Source: CAWAHD01 sp963781785 (GTDB lineage: Bacteria; Planctomycetota; Planctomycetia; Isosphaerales; Isosphaeraceae). From it: a DNA stretch of 64,000 nucleotides. The stretch is taken from NCBI GenBank assembly GCA_963781785.1, contig CAWAHD010000005.1, forward strand, positions 1,798,001-1,862,000, written 5' to 3'. The position numbers were made by a program, and so were the translations under genes. Every line of letters begins with the position of its first letter. Position 1 is the stretch's first letter. Below are positions 39,640-48,261 of this stretch, piece after piece. Below the pieces are notes generated by a model. That model saw only the letters and a program-made list of their open reading frames with translations. It was not told the origin of the DNA and made no database searches.

Positions 39640-39720
39640 GTTTGCGTCCCTCGTCCTTTGTCCTCAGGCCGTGGTTCGTCGCGGTCATGATTCATCCTTC
39701 GGAGGACAAGAGACTCACGC
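39640..39720. repeat. AAGGATGAA-type mini-repeat ahead of the TPR gene
   Basis: On the minus strand, aaggatgaatcatgac and aggacaaaggacgaggg precede the TPR gene. The same theme recurs at 41640-41672 and 43770-43850. The unit is short (7-14 bases), degenerate and tandem. In this window it lies just upstream of coding starts or between genes. Confidence 0.5.
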
Positions 39721-39869
39721 ACACGTCCCGGCCTCGACCGGGGCGGCTGATTCGCAAAGGTGCAGACCAGAAGCCAGCACTGTCTGGTCGTGACAGACAT
39801 GCGGTCCCACTTAATATTTAAGACTGCCGAAGAAGGGCCGTCAAGCGGCAGCGGAACTTCGATCCCTCG

Positions 39870-41750
39870 CTATTCCGGTCCGGCCCCAAGGCGATCGACC
39901 TCGTCGTCGCCGGGCAAGCCGAAGGAATGGAGGACGCCCGTGGAGCTCTTGGGGAAAAACGCCTCTCCGGGGCTCGGGCTGAACAAGGTATTGCCGGTGC
40001 CCACGTAAACGCGCCCGCGGGAAACCGAGGGCCCCGACCAGACCGGTCCGAGATCCAGCTCCTTGAGCACCCGGCCGTCGGCGATGTCAAGGGCGACCAG
40101 CTTGCCGCTGGCGACCGTGGTGAAGTAGAGGACGCCGTTGGCCACGGCGATCCCGGAGGCGACCGGGTCGCCGACATCCGTGAAGACGGGCTTGGGCGGC
40201 GGCCCGCCCAGCGAAGCGACCAGTGCCCGCTCGTGACGCCATCGTTCGGTGCGCCCATCCAGGCTGATGGCAACCACTCGCCCGCCCGTTGGCGCACTGC
40301 CGCTGGCCGCCGGCGTCTCCTGGGTCGCCAGCCGGATTGCGTCGATGCCGTTGGTGAAAATGCTGGCTCCGTCGGTCGCGCACCCGGTCTGAAGCCCGCC
40401 GATCGGGCTCGGCAGGGCGAGCGTGCGCGTGTCCGGCGGCGGCGTCAGCGGATACACCGGCGGGCCCGTGTAGATCGGCGTATGATCGAGAATCCGGCCG
40501 TCCTGAACGCGCAGGATGTAAAAGCCCCCGTTCTTGCAGCCCACCCCGACCACCTTGGTCGGGGTGCCCGCAACCGGGATCGTGTAAATCTTGGGAGTGT
40601 CGCCGATCGACTGGTCCTTGTAGCGCTTCTCCTTCGGGTCGTAGGCCCGCATCGAATTGGTCCAGACGTCGCCGGGATTGATCTGCGTCAACCACTTCTC
40701 GGCCCCGGTGCGAACGTCGACCGCGACCACAGCACAGGACTCGCGCGTGCCGTACCCGGGGTCGTCCGTGGTGGGCCGCCGCGGCGCCGTGTTGACGTCG
40801 GTGCCGAAGAAGATCGTCGAGGTCTCAAGGTCAAACGACGGAGTGCTCCAGACACTGCTCGTCCCCGGCCCGAAGTAGAACACGTGCTTGCCCCAGCTAT
40901 CGGTGATCGTGATCGGAGGATCGAGCGGTTTGGGTGGTGTGCCGACGTCGTACTTCCACAAGATCCGACCGTCCTTGGGATCGAGTGCCATCACGAAGCC
41001 GCGGCCGCGCGACCCGCGATAGAAGACGCTGCCGGCAACGAGCTGCTCCAGCGTCCCCCCGGCCACGATCAGCTTGCCGTCGGCAACGATCGGCGAGCCT
41101 ATGAACACGTTGATCGGGTGCGCGCCGGGAAAGCCTGGCGCTCGCGCGTTCAACTTCCAGCGCTCGGCTCCGGTCGCACGGTCGAGGCAATAAAACCACC
41201 CGCCCGTGTCGCCGAAAAAGACGGCGTCGCCGCTGACCAGCGCCGAGGCCAGGATGCCGAAAGGCGATGCCTGGAAACGGTTCCTCGGCTGTTCTCCGGC
41301 CTTGGCAGTCGCCTTCGAGCCGGCCAGGCTCGGGTTGCGGTACGACCAGCGGACCTTCCCGTCCGGCGTGAGCTTGTAGAACGTGGGATCCGTGGCCGTA
41401 CCGAAATAGACATAGCCGCCCACCACGATTGGCGTGGCATGAATGACCCCGATCTGGTCCTTGGCGTCCGCGGCGGGAAATCGCCACTTCTCGATGAGCT
41501 GGCTGGCGTTCTCCTTGTTGATCGCCGTCTCGGCCGGGTTGTGGCGGCTGCCCGTCACATCCCGGTTGTACATCGGCCAATCCTTGGTATCGGCCTGAGC
41601 CAGCACGCTGGCTGTGGATAGGGCCCCGACAACAATCGCCAGGAACCAAGGATGAAGGACGAAGGATGAAGGATGAAGGCGGAACGCCCGCGTGATCCGC
41701 CATCGGTTCAGGCCGTGGAGTTTTCTCATCCCGCCGAGCGAGTCCATCAT
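39870..41750 (-). CDS. PQQ-type beta-propeller protein, exported
   Basis: The 626-residue protein has a signal peptide (WFLAIVVGALSTASVLAQA), then DWPMYNRDVTGSRHNPAETA, the typical opening of the PQQ-dependent dehydrogenase/polyvinyl alcohol dehydrogenase fold. Propeller blades with GxxxWxxx signatures follow: VYFGTATDPTFYKLTPDGKV, YCLDRATGAERWKLNARA, VMALDPKDGRILWKYDVG, VAVDVRTGAEKWLTQINPG. I cannot find a metal/PQQ site by eye, so dehydrogenase activity is unproven; many planctomycete members may only bind ligands. The signal region contains peptide HPSSFVLHPWF, encoded by the dispersed mini-repeat. The 180 bases beyond the stop, up to the TPR gene, show no gene. Confidence 0.85.
   Translation of the reverse strand: MMDSLGGMRKLHGLNRWRITRAFRLHPSSFVLHPWFLAIVVGALSTASVLAQADTKDWPMYNRDVTGSRHNPAETAINKENASQLIEKWRFPAADAKDQIGVIHATPIVVGGYVYFGTATDPTFYKLTPDGKVRWSYRNPSLAGSKATAKAGEQPRNRFQASPFGILASALVSGDAVFFGDTGGWFYCLDRATGAERWKLNARAPGFPGAHPINVFIGSPIVADGKLIVAGGTLEQLVAGSVFYRGSRGRGFVMALDPKDGRILWKYDVGTPPKPLDPPITITDSWGKHVFYFGPGTSSVWSTPSFDLETSTIFFGTDVNTAPRRPTTDDPGYGTRESCAVVAVDVRTGAEKWLTQINPGDVWTNSMRAYDPKEKRYKDQSIGDTPKIYTIPVAGTPTKVVGVGCKNGGFYILRVQDGRILDHTPIYTGPPVYPLTPPPDTRTLALPSPIGGLQTGCATDGASIFTNGIDAIRLATQETPAASGSAPTGGRVVAISLDGRTERWRHERALVASLGGPPPKPVFTDVGDPVASGIAVANGVLYFTTVASGKLVALDIADGRVLKELDLGPVWSGPSVSRGRVYVGTGNTLFSPSPGEAFFPKSSTGVLHSFGLPGDDEVDRLGAGPE
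41640..41672. repeat. AAGGATGAAGG mini-repeat inside a signal-peptide coding region
   Basis: Tandem, slightly varied units of aaggatgaagg lie inside the 5' coding part of the PQQ-type gene and encode part of its pre-signal peptide. It is the same family as at 39640-39720 and 43770-43850. Confidence 0.6.
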
Positions 41751-41818
41751 CAGAGGCTCCTTGCGTGGCCGCTAGAGGCAGCATTCCCGGATAGCGTGTA
41801 TTCTGCACAGTCCGGCGA

Positions 41819-43129
41819 TTATTGGAAAGAAGCCGGCTGAGGCTTCATCCCATAACGGCGAATCAAGGGCCCGGTATCTCCTGCCGGGGCGGATCCTGAC
41901 CAGGCGGAACGATACGCGTCACGCAGCGAACCCCCGCCATAGAGTTCCGGGAATCGATCACCGGCGAAGGTGATCCGTGTTGTGTAGGCGGCCGCGACGA
42001 AGGACAGAAACCCATAGGCGACCAGATAGACCGCGATCAGCGACCTTGCCCTCTTCGATGCCGCGAGCGGTCGTAATCCCTGCAAGACGACGATTGCCAA
42101 AAGCGGCAGCACGGGGATCCAGAATCGAGCATCCACGTAGGGCCAGACAAACAGAATCGCCATGTAAGCCAGCAGATAGACATGACTCGCGCCAAGGTCG
42201 AATCGCTCGCGGTAAAACCCCGTGAGCACCAGGCACAGGAGGATCGGGCCAGCCGCAAAGACGGCAGAGCGCAGTCGTCCCAACTGACTGGCCGGAGCGT
42301 TCAAGAGCAGCTCTCCGAAATCCTGCATCCGCATTCCCAGCAGTTGGCCGGCGTCCGGCAGATAAAAATCCGGAATGTACGCCAATCGCGCGGCGAAGAA
42401 CACCGCGACAATGAACAGCGACAGACCGATTGCCCACCAGGCGATTGCCCGTCTCCCACGGAAATACACCCAAGCTCTCAAGCCCTGGGGCGGCCCCACG
42501 GCGTACAGGGCAGCCGGGATCAGGGCGATGCCCACGCGCCGGGTCAAAATGGACGCGGCCAGGAGCACCAGGGATGCGGCCATCATGCCGGCCCATCGGG
42601 CGCCCTTTTGCTGCCGGCTCGCCTCCAGGATCGCCACGCATAAGAGCGAAAGTGCCATGTACGGGATATCGGTCAGCGGCAACACACTGTGCTTCCAGAG
42701 CACGAAACTGCTGAACGAGACGATGAGGACCAGCGCCGCTCTCGATCGCGATAGCCGGAGCGAGCGGCCGATCATCCAGGCCGAGACTGCGGCGACGGCC
42801 AGACAGACGAGATTCAAAACGGCGAAACCCACCGGCGTGGCCACACCCAACCGTTCCATCACGGAGAACACGAAGGGAATACCGATCGGAAACACGGGAC
42901 GAGCACCGTGGATCAGATACGGCTTGCCGTCGGTGAGCTTGGCCGTCAGCTCAAGCAAGGTCCGGGCGTCGGCATTGAGTCGCAGCGGACTGAAGACCTG
43001 GATGAGATAGGCGCACGATATGAGCGCGCCCAGAATCAGATTCACGCGCCAGCGCCCGGCGCTCGGCATTGTTGCCGGCGTCCCGCTGACCGATTCGACT
43101 GGTCCGGCAGCCGCACGATGATCCGTCAT
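41819..43129 (-). CDS. Polytopic membrane protein, GT-C-like
   Basis: The 436-residue product, from ATG 43129, has about ten membrane segments after a short cytoplasmic N-terminus (MTDHRAAAGPVESVSGTPAT). The first loop reads LNADARTLLELTAKLTDGKP and a later one VLPLTDIPYMALSLLCVAIL. Both positions are usual for acidic residues in dolichol- or undecaprenol-phosphate sugar transferases. The C-terminus is soluble (ITFAGDRFPELYGGGSLRDA). The frame upstream to 43411 is open, but the sequence there looks non-coding. No sugar or acceptor can be named. It shares orientation with the PQQ-type gene 68 bases downstream. Confidence 0.6.
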   Translation of the reverse strand: MTDHRAAAGPVESVSGTPATMPSAGRWRVNLILGALISCAYLIQVFSPLRLNADARTLLELTAKLTDGKPYLIHGARPVFPIGIPFVFSVMERLGVATPVGFAVLNLVCLAVAAVSAWMIGRSLRLSRSRAALVLIVSFSSFVLWKHSVLPLTDIPYMALSLLCVAILEASRQQKGARWAGMMAASLVLLAASILTRRVGIALIPAALYAVGPPQGLRAWVYFRGRRAIAWWAIGLSLFIVAVFFAARLAYIPDFYLPDAGQLLGMRMQDFGELLLNAPASQLGRLRSAVFAAGPILLCLVLTGFYRERFDLGASHVYLLAYMAILFVWPYVDARFWIPVLPLLAIVVLQGLRPLAASKRARSLIAVYLVAYGFLSFVAAAYTTRITFAGDRFPELYGGGSLRDAYRSAWSGSAPAGDTGPLIRRYGMKPQPASFQ

Positions 43130-43438
43130 CGCGTTCCCTGCAAATTGATCGCCATTCCCTGTTGTCAATCCAGACTCATCCTCGAAACGGGCCCAAGGAC
43201 TCAAGCTCCGTCGTTGGGTGATCGGAAGGTCGTCCCCGTCGTCATTGAATCCAGGCGAGGCTGCCCAGCGAGCTTGTCTTGCACCCAGGCAGTTTCGGTC
43301 CCAGTCTGTCCTCTTTGCTTTGCTTCGTCCAGTACTTGAGGCACGTTCGGCGTCGAGCGATGGACCTTCACCAAGCGGGATGGGCTCTGCTGGGCCGATC
43401 CGTCGAGGCATAGGAACGAGCGGTCGGTCAATCCTCGA

Positions 43439-43822
43439 TCAGGGATTGAGCTCACGATCCCACAAGGCGGAGGAACCGTCAGCGACACCAGCCGGTGCGG
43501 CGCCGCTCCCCGTTTTCGCCTTCTCGGAGAATCTCGCCCGCAGCACGCGCCCAATCCTGGTGCGGTCCGCCCGGCTCACATACGCCAACCAAGTGCCGCT
43601 CGAACGAAATCGCAGCCGTCCCGCCACATCCCGCATCACGAAGTGGTCGCACATCGAACCCCACTCGTCGTAGATGAACGCGCAGGCGACGAGATGCGTC
43701 CAGGGCACAAACGTGCTCGAAGACCCGCAATCGTCGGTCGTGTTGTCGTCGATGATGAACGCTCGGGTTCGGGCAGGATGAACGATGAAGGATGAATCAG
43801 GTCTCTGGTCCGCCTTCTGCAT
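43439..43822 (-). CDS. Doubtful hypothetical protein
   Basis: The frame can encode 127 residues. The middle part (THLVACAFIYDEWGSMCDHF, VMRDVAGRLRFRSSGTWLAY) looks more protein-like than a random GC-rich frame. The first 15 residues come from the dispersed mini-repeat, so the true start would be inside. I do not recognise a family and there is no good ribosome binding site. The sequence between 43130 and 43438 shows no convincing gene. Confidence 0.25.
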   Translation of the reverse strand: MQKADQRPDSSFIVHPARTRAFIIDDNTTDDCGSSSTFVPWTHLVACAFIYDEWGSMCDHFVMRDVAGRLRFRSSGTWLAYVSRADRTRIGRVLRARFSEKAKTGSGAAPAGVADGSSALWDRELNP

Positions 43823-43850
43823 TCATCCTTCATCCTTCATCCTTCGAGCA
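43770..43850. repeat. AAGGATGAA/TTCATCC mini-repeat cluster
   Basis: aggatgaacgatgaaggatga (43778-43798) is followed by cattcatccttcatccttc (43822 onward), so the units occur in both orientations and could form a long hairpin. Same family as at 39640-39720 and 41640-41672. Confidence 0.6.
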
Positions 43851-44256
43851 GCGCCGCTGGCGCTGCTGCCGTGTGTGTACCTCCCTTTGGCAATTTGCTT
43901 CGTCACCTTCGTCATCTCGTCACCCCAGGGCCGCAGAATCCGCAGAATGCTCAGAAGCGGCGCTCCAGAGGGCCGCAAAATCCGCGCGACCGGCACGTGC
44001 TGCCAGCCGCAGGTGACGAAGCGGGTTCGTCACCGCCAAGAACTTCGTCACCCCGAGACAGCACGATCGGGAGTTGACGGGCATGGTGCCTGCGTGCAAT
44101 CCGCTCACCCCGCAGAATCGCGAAAATCCTACTCTCAATCAGCAGTCTGGCCCGGGCCGTGACGTTTCCGCTCGACGGCGACGAATCGGCTCAATCTGCG
44201 GGATCGAGCGGGCCTGCCGCTTTCGCGGGTTTGGGCGATGAGAACGGGAGGGGGAA
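43851..44256. other. Gap with short repeated motifs
   Basis: No supported gene. The stretch contains several copies of cttcgtcacc and of ccgcagaatc(c/g)g, which give it a repetitive look. It lies just beyond the 3' end of the primase-like gene. Confidence 0.4.
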
Positions 44257-45801
44257 TTACTGGGCCAGCCTGAGTGCTTCCGTGAAATGCGGGCCGACGG
44301 AGCGGTCGAAGCTCGGATCGGCATCGATGCTGATCAGCCGGGCGAATCGAGTACGCTGGAATTTGACCGAGATGCCGTGCGCTCGAAGCAGCGGAGCGAT
44401 TCGCTTCAGCTCGTCGGAAAAGATCCGCGGCGATTGGGTCCAGCGCGACGCGGCTCTTTCTTTGGGCGACACCTCGTGGGAAAGCTCCTCGATCATCTCG
44501 GTGGCGGACCTTGTCCAGTTGCGCAGCCCGCCGAGGCTGGCGGAATCGAGCAAGGCTCGGGCGAGAGTCGATTCCTCGAGGTGATTCACGGTGGTGGCCT
44601 GGCGATCCTCGGCATAGCCGGCCAGGAACATGCCGGCCGGCGAGTCGGCGGCCTGATTGACGGCTTCACCCAAGTACGCGAAATCGGCCAGCCGCGGCGG
44701 TTCGGCGAGCTGCACCGACGGGAGCAGGTAGAGGCCGCCCGTGAATGCATTGAGCATGCCGCCGAAGAGCGCGGGATAGTCGGCGTTGAACGACCGCCAG
44801 AATTCCTCCTCACCGCGCCGGCTCCTGGGCAGGATCGGTGCCAGGGTCAGGGAGAGGCAGCGGTCATCGAGGTCGGGCCGGTCGATGAAGTCGGGGATTC
44901 CGTTCAAGATCGTGGGCCTCTCCGCGTTCACGTCCGCGCGCAGGTCGCTTGAGAACAGGCGGCGGCCGGAGTGTCCGCCGCCGGTCGCAACACCGCAGAG
45001 CCCATCGGCCAGGCCAGGGGAGACTCGAGAAAGGTTATCGAGCGCTAAGAGCCACCCGTTATGTGCGGTGACCATCAGGTCGCGAAAGCTTTGAGGTGCG
45101 GTGATCAGCGGCGTGTAGTGGGGGTCGATGAGCTTCCTGGCGATTCGCGTCAGGGTGCTTTTGGCGCTTCCCTGTTCACCGTGGATGACCAGGATGGGGT
45201 AATGGGCAACCGGCCGGTACGCCGCGGCCAGCCAGCCGATGAACAGACAGAAGTCGACGTCGCTCAGGTTGACGTACTGCCGCAAGAGACGGATTGACCC
45301 GCTGGCCAGGGGTGTCGGAAGCGGCAGCATTCCATCGGGACGAAAAAAATGGACGGGCGGGCGGTCGACGATCGACCATCCCTCGGGAGTCATCTTGACG
45401 GCCTGGCCGCTGGGATTGCCGAGGCCAAGGTAGTAATCCCAGTCGTCAGCGCCGCCGTCGGCTTTGCGGTCGCGGCCGACGCGCACGAACACCGGCTGGG
45501 TCTGTTCATCCGATTGGGCCTGGGCTTCGATCGACCCGGCCACCTGGGCGACGACCGATGCGGCGGGGATCTGGTGATATGCCGCGCGGTGGCAGTCGAC
45601 CAACCAGTTTCGAAACGCCCTGGACGGCAGTTGCATGACATCATGCCGCTGGCGGGCGGGTACCTGGACGTAATACCGCCCCTCCGGCGAACGGAACGCG
45701 CGAGCCGCCGCCGCAGCGGCCAGAAGCGCGTCCCTCTGGCGAATGCTATTCTTGGCATGATCCGGACCGCCGGCTTCTCCGCTGACAATTGGGGAATTCA
45801 T
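44257..45801 (-). CDS. Phage/plasmid-type primase-helicase-like ATPase
   Basis: The 514-residue protein has a P-loop near residue 208 (ILVIHGEQGSAKSTLTRIAR) and a strand suggesting Walker B (AHNGWLLALDNLSRVS). A likely sensor region follows (GRRLFSSDLRADVNAERPTI), then a winged-helix-like C-terminal part (RIFSDELKRIAPLLRAHGIS). This arrangement resembles replication ATPases of phages, plasmids and integrative elements. The N-terminal half (QVPARQRHDVMQLPSRAFRN) fits DUF927-like proteins. It probably belongs to a resident integrative element, whose integrase remnant lies 0.5 kb away. A copy of its last 28 residues sits at 18852-18938. The gene itself appears intact. Confidence 0.7.
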   Translation of the reverse strand: MNSPIVSGEAGGPDHAKNSIRQRDALLAAAAAARAFRSPEGRYYVQVPARQRHDVMQLPSRAFRNWLVDCHRAAYHQIPAASVVAQVAGSIEAQAQSDEQTQPVFVRVGRDRKADGGADDWDYYLGLGNPSGQAVKMTPEGWSIVDRPPVHFFRPDGMLPLPTPLASGSIRLLRQYVNLSDVDFCLFIGWLAAAYRPVAHYPILVIHGEQGSAKSTLTRIARKLIDPHYTPLITAPQSFRDLMVTAHNGWLLALDNLSRVSPGLADGLCGVATGGGHSGRRLFSSDLRADVNAERPTILNGIPDFIDRPDLDDRCLSLTLAPILPRSRRGEEEFWRSFNADYPALFGGMLNAFTGGLYLLPSVQLAEPPRLADFAYLGEAVNQAADSPAGMFLAGYAEDRQATTVNHLEESTLARALLDSASLGGLRNWTRSATEMIEELSHEVSPKERAASRWTQSPRIFSDELKRIAPLLRAHGISVKFQRTRFARLISIDADPSFDRSVGPHFTEALRLAQ

Positions 45802-46235
45802 CGTGAATGCGCTCGCAATCGTGGGGTTTTGTTAACTTCGTGGTTGCCGATGCTTCCACGTTATCGGCCACCCGAGGACGAACCATCGTGTTTTTTTTGG
45901 CTTCGTTTCGTTTTTTTTGTCGGGGCGGGCGGCGGAGCCCGAGCGCCGGGGGGCGTTCTTCGAGGTGTGGGGCCGGCCGATGTGCCAGCGGTGCGCGGCC
46001 GATCGCATCGCACTGCGTGCACGTGTCGATACCGTGATTGCCCGGCAGCGCAGCGAAGGCGACCACAACGGTCATGAGCACGTCCGCAGTGCGACCGCTG
46101 CCGACAGCGATCCTCGCGAGCCGAACGATCCGGGACGGTCGAGTTACTGAGGTCGTCGGTTCGGTCAAACCGGATGCGTCGTGGCCGATCGGGTTGCTGG
46201 AGGCCGACAAGCAGGACATTCGCTGCGCCCTTAGA

Positions 46236-46286
46236 GGCCGTCGCGGACGCATTTCGGGACGCGGGTGCAATTCCCGCCGCCTCCAC
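46236..46286 (+). ncRNA. tmRNA 3'-end-like fragment (possible attachment site)
   Basis: The sequence cgcatttcgggacgcgggtg, followed by caattcccgccgcctcca, matches the 3' part of tmRNA: a T-arm with GCGGG/CCCGC stem and a 3' acceptor strand CGCCTCC. A partner GGGGGCG exists at about 45953, but I find no TTCGACGGG D-loop motif and no tag peptide ending in Ala-Ala-stop. The T-loop reads TGCAATT, not TTCRANT. So this is a fragment or decayed copy, not a working ssrA. Integrases often insert at the 3' end of ssrA, and an integrase remnant lies directly beside it. Confidence 0.5.
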
Positions 46287-46317
46287 TTCATTACGTCAAC
46301 TGACACCTCCTGAAAGT

Positions 46318-46536
46318 CAGTGACAAGAAACGACGAAACCCCTTCCTCGGAAGGGGTTTTCTCGTTTTCGGAAGCGCCCTCACGGTCGCCGTTGCTGTCA
46401 GCTCGTGAAACCTTCTGACGCCCGACGCCGCCCGAAACCCGACGTATTTCCGACAATTCAACGGGTTCGCATGTCTTGGGATAGTGCAGCCCGGCCAGGG
46501 CCTCGGCCCGCGCCCGCATGCCGATGTGGGTGTATT
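46318..46536 (-). pseudogene. C-terminal remnant of a tyrosine integrase
   Basis: On the minus strand the sequence reads STEYTHIGMRARAEALAGLH, followed by a low-complexity tail (GDREGASENEKTPSEEGVSS). Y-T-H-I-G is typical just after the catalytic tyrosine region of integrases in this group. A stop codon (tag) lies immediately before STEYTHIG and the rest of the enzyme is missing. It adjoins the tmRNA-like 3' end, the expected position of an integrase relative to its attachment site. The identification rests on a short motif and context. Confidence 0.45.
46336..46367 (+). terminator. Rho-independent terminator
   Basis: AAACCCCTTCC (46336-46346) pairs with GGAAGGGGTTT (46349-46359), followed by TCTCGTTTT. 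It stands about 50 bases after the tmRNA-like 3' end on the plus strand, as a tmRNA terminator would. Confidence 0.7.
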
Positions 46537-46659
46537 CGGTGCTCTATCGAGGACGATTTTCGCCGCAATTTCAGCCATTCGCTACTTTCTGACAGTAGCA
46601 ATTCTGGTGCACGCTCTGGTATCTTTTGAGAGAAGCGCTTGATCCAAGGAGGTCCGCCA

Positions 46660-46889
46660 GTGGTCATCACACTCGATCCGGAGCTGGAGGCTGCCTTGAA
46701 CCAGGCGGCCCTCCGTCGGGGGGTCGCGCCGAGCTGCTCGTACTCGACGCGCTCCGCCAGCGTTTTCTGCATAGCGCCGCAACGGCGGTTCCCCACGATC
46801 AATGGGAGCTAAGACTGGTGGGAATGGCCAGAGAATGCGGCGTTTCCCTGCCTGACACTGCCCTCAGTAGGCAAGCGCTATACGAGTAA
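46660..46889 (+). CDS. VapB-like antitoxin (one frameshift)
   Basis: GTG 46660 follows a good Shine-Dalgarno (AAGGAGG, 46646-46652). The product begins VVITLDPELEAALNQAALRR. After GVAP the frame must change by one base near 46730 to give ELLVLDALRQRFLHSAATAV and end SRQALYE. The N-terminus fits a ribbon-helix-helix DNA-binding antitoxin. The stop overlaps the ATG of the PIN-domain gene (taATG), the usual coupling in VapBC operons, whose antitoxin neutralises the toxin and represses the promoter. The break may be a sequence error; if real, the toxin would lack its antitoxin. Confidence 0.6.
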
Positions 46890-47338
46890 TGGCCTATCTG
46901 ATCGACACCAATGTGTTGGGTCGGCTGGCGAACAGAAGCGATGCGCAACATGGCGTGGCTCTGCACGCCGCGATTGAGCTGCACCGGCGGGGTGAAATCC
47001 TGCATTTAACCCCGCAAGTCTTGATCGAGTTCCGCAACATCGCCACGCGGCCGATCGCTCAGAACGGCTTGGGGCTCTCGGCAGCTGACACCGAGGCGTT
47101 GGCAGCGGGCTTCGAGACCGCCTTTCCGTTGGTCGAGGACACACCGGACATCTATCGGGCTTGGAAGGGCGTCGTGGCCGGCCTCGGGGTTATCGGGAAG
47201 CAAGTCCATGACGCTCGGCTTGTCGCAGTCTGCCACGCCCACGCAATAACGCACCTGCTGACGTTTAATGTCGCCGACTTCGGCCGTATGGCCCAATTTG
47301 GTCCCGGCCTCGTAATCGTTGATCCCGCAAGCATCTAA
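46889..47338 (+). CDS. PIN-domain ribonuclease toxin, VapC type
   Basis: The 149-residue protein has the PIN-domain acidic residues in order: D6 in MAYLIDTNVLGRL, a glutamate in TPQVLIEFRNIATRP, aspartates in GKQVHDARLVAVCHAH and finally FNVADFGRM. These bind the metal used to cut RNA; VapC toxins usually cut initiator tRNA or rRNA. It is translationally coupled to the upstream antitoxin-like gene. The gene is intact. Confidence 0.85.
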   Translation: MAYLIDTNVLGRLANRSDAQHGVALHAAIELHRRGEILHLTPQVLIEFRNIATRPIAQNGLGLSAADTEALAAGFETAFPLVEDTPDIYRAWKGVVAGLGVIGKQVHDARLVAVCHAHAITHLLTFNVADFGRMAQFGPGLVIVDPASI

Positions 47339-47385
47339 CAGCTCGCCACGCACCCGCGACGTTGGGCGTGGCTCGGCACTTCGCC

Positions 47386-47436
47386 AACCTTGCCAGGCAA
47401 GTTGCGAGGCACGGGAGCTCGCTCGACGGCATGCCG
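47386..47436 (+). pseudogene. Fragment of a paralogue of the gene at 48969
   Basis: The frame reads NLARQVARHGSSLDGMP, matching KLARQIAKHGKSLDGMP inside the gene at 48969-49268, both in protein and in much of the DNA. No start or other half is left, so this is a decayed copy. The remaining sequence 47339-47580 shows no other gene. Confidence 0.5.
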
Positions 47437-47580
47437 TCACGGAGGTCGTCCGCGACTGCTTGAAGCCACGCGTTTGCCCCTGCAGCAGTGGGCGTCGACG
47501 CCGGACGACCCTCGCCGTCCGTGCCGAGCGCTGTGGCTAATCGGAGTTAACCCGCTTCGGATTAAAACCGCTTCGAATCA

Positions 47581-47844
47581 TTGCGGGTCCGAGGCCCTAG
47601 CGGCAAGCCGATCGTCATGGCCTGCCCGATGTCCGAGGAACAGCACCAGCTTCAAGAGGAGCTGGTCAAACGCTATGAACGGCTGCGGTCCGAGAAGGTG
47701 GACCCGAGGGAAGACAACGCGCTCGCCATCACCACCGACGGCCGCAAACTGGCGACCGACGCACGGATGGTCTCGGAAACCGCTCCGGACTTCCCCGAAT
47801 CGAAAATCAACCGCCTGGTCGAAAACGTCGCGGCCACCTGGAGT
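47581..47844 (+). pseudogene. Fragment of a superfamily II helicase-like gene
   Basis: The frame reads IVMACPMSEEQHQLQEELVK, RYERLRSEKVDPREDNALAI, then TTDGRKLATDARMVSE and FPESKINRLVENVAATW. This matches a middle portion of large phage- or island-type DEAD/SNF2 helicases that also act with DNA methylases. Neither end is present. The sequence is cut at 47845 by an inverted-repeat element, after which a group II intron fragment begins. Confidence 0.55.
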
Positions 47845-47957
47845 TTTCAGACACCCAGCTTTTCCGCTTTCGGGTACCCGGGTTCCCCAGATTCTCCACA
47901 ACACCAGGGCGTTTACAAAGCCGCAGGTCCGATCGAGGAGATTGTGGGTGTCTGAAA
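47845..47957. mobile_element. MITE-like element with 13-bp inverted ends
   Basis: TTTCAGACACCCA (47845-47857) and TGGGTGTCTGAAA (47945-47957) are exact inverted repeats bounding 113 bp with no gene. The core CAGACACCCA is shared with the ends of the three elements between 48.6 and 50.3 kb, so all four probably belong to one mobile family moved by a transposase elsewhere. Left of it is a helicase fragment, right of it a group II intron fragment. Confidence 0.6.
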
Positions 47958-48255
47958 TCCCTACGATCCGAAGTGGGAACTGTACCTGGAAGCGCAACTG
48001 GGTTGGCAACTGAGCCAAACGTTGGCAGGTCGCGGTCGGATCGAATACTTATGGCAAGAGGGACGATGCGTGGTCTGTGGTCAACCGCTGCGGATCGCAG
48101 AGGAAAACTTGCATATCCACCATCGCATCTGGCGCAGCCGAGGCGGTCCTGACACGGCGGACAATTTGGAGTTGTTGCATGCCAACTGTCATCGGCAGAT
48201 CCATGTGCAAGAACGACTGACGAAAGCGGCCGCGTCCTGCGAGGGGCGTTCGTGA
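47958..48255 (+). pseudogene. 3' fragment of a group II intron reverse transcriptase (HNH domain)
   Basis: From 47962 the frame reads YDPKWELYLEAQLGWQL, SQTLAGRGRIEYLWQE, then GRCVVCGQPL and LHIHHRIWRSRGGPDTADNL, ending NCHRQIHVQERLTKAAASC. This is the end of the maturase domain and the C-terminal HNH endonuclease domain of intron-encoded proteins, with its CxxC and HHxxxxRxxGG...N...C residues in place. All of the reverse transcriptase domain is missing, because the frame is closed by a stop inside the adjoining repeat. It is followed directly by the intron's RNA domain V. Confidence 0.75.
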
Positions 48256-48261
48256 AGGCTT

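Noticed and set aside
45861..46286. Minus-strand protein starting MEAAGIAPAS
   Set aside because: This is the well-known false frame produced by the complement of a tmRNA/tRNA 3' end; the DNA is better explained as that RNA-like fragment.
45950..46286. Complete tmRNA gene
   Set aside because: The acceptor strand GGGGGCG could pair, but I find no D-arm TTCGACGGG, no convincing tag reading frame, and the T-loop is altered.
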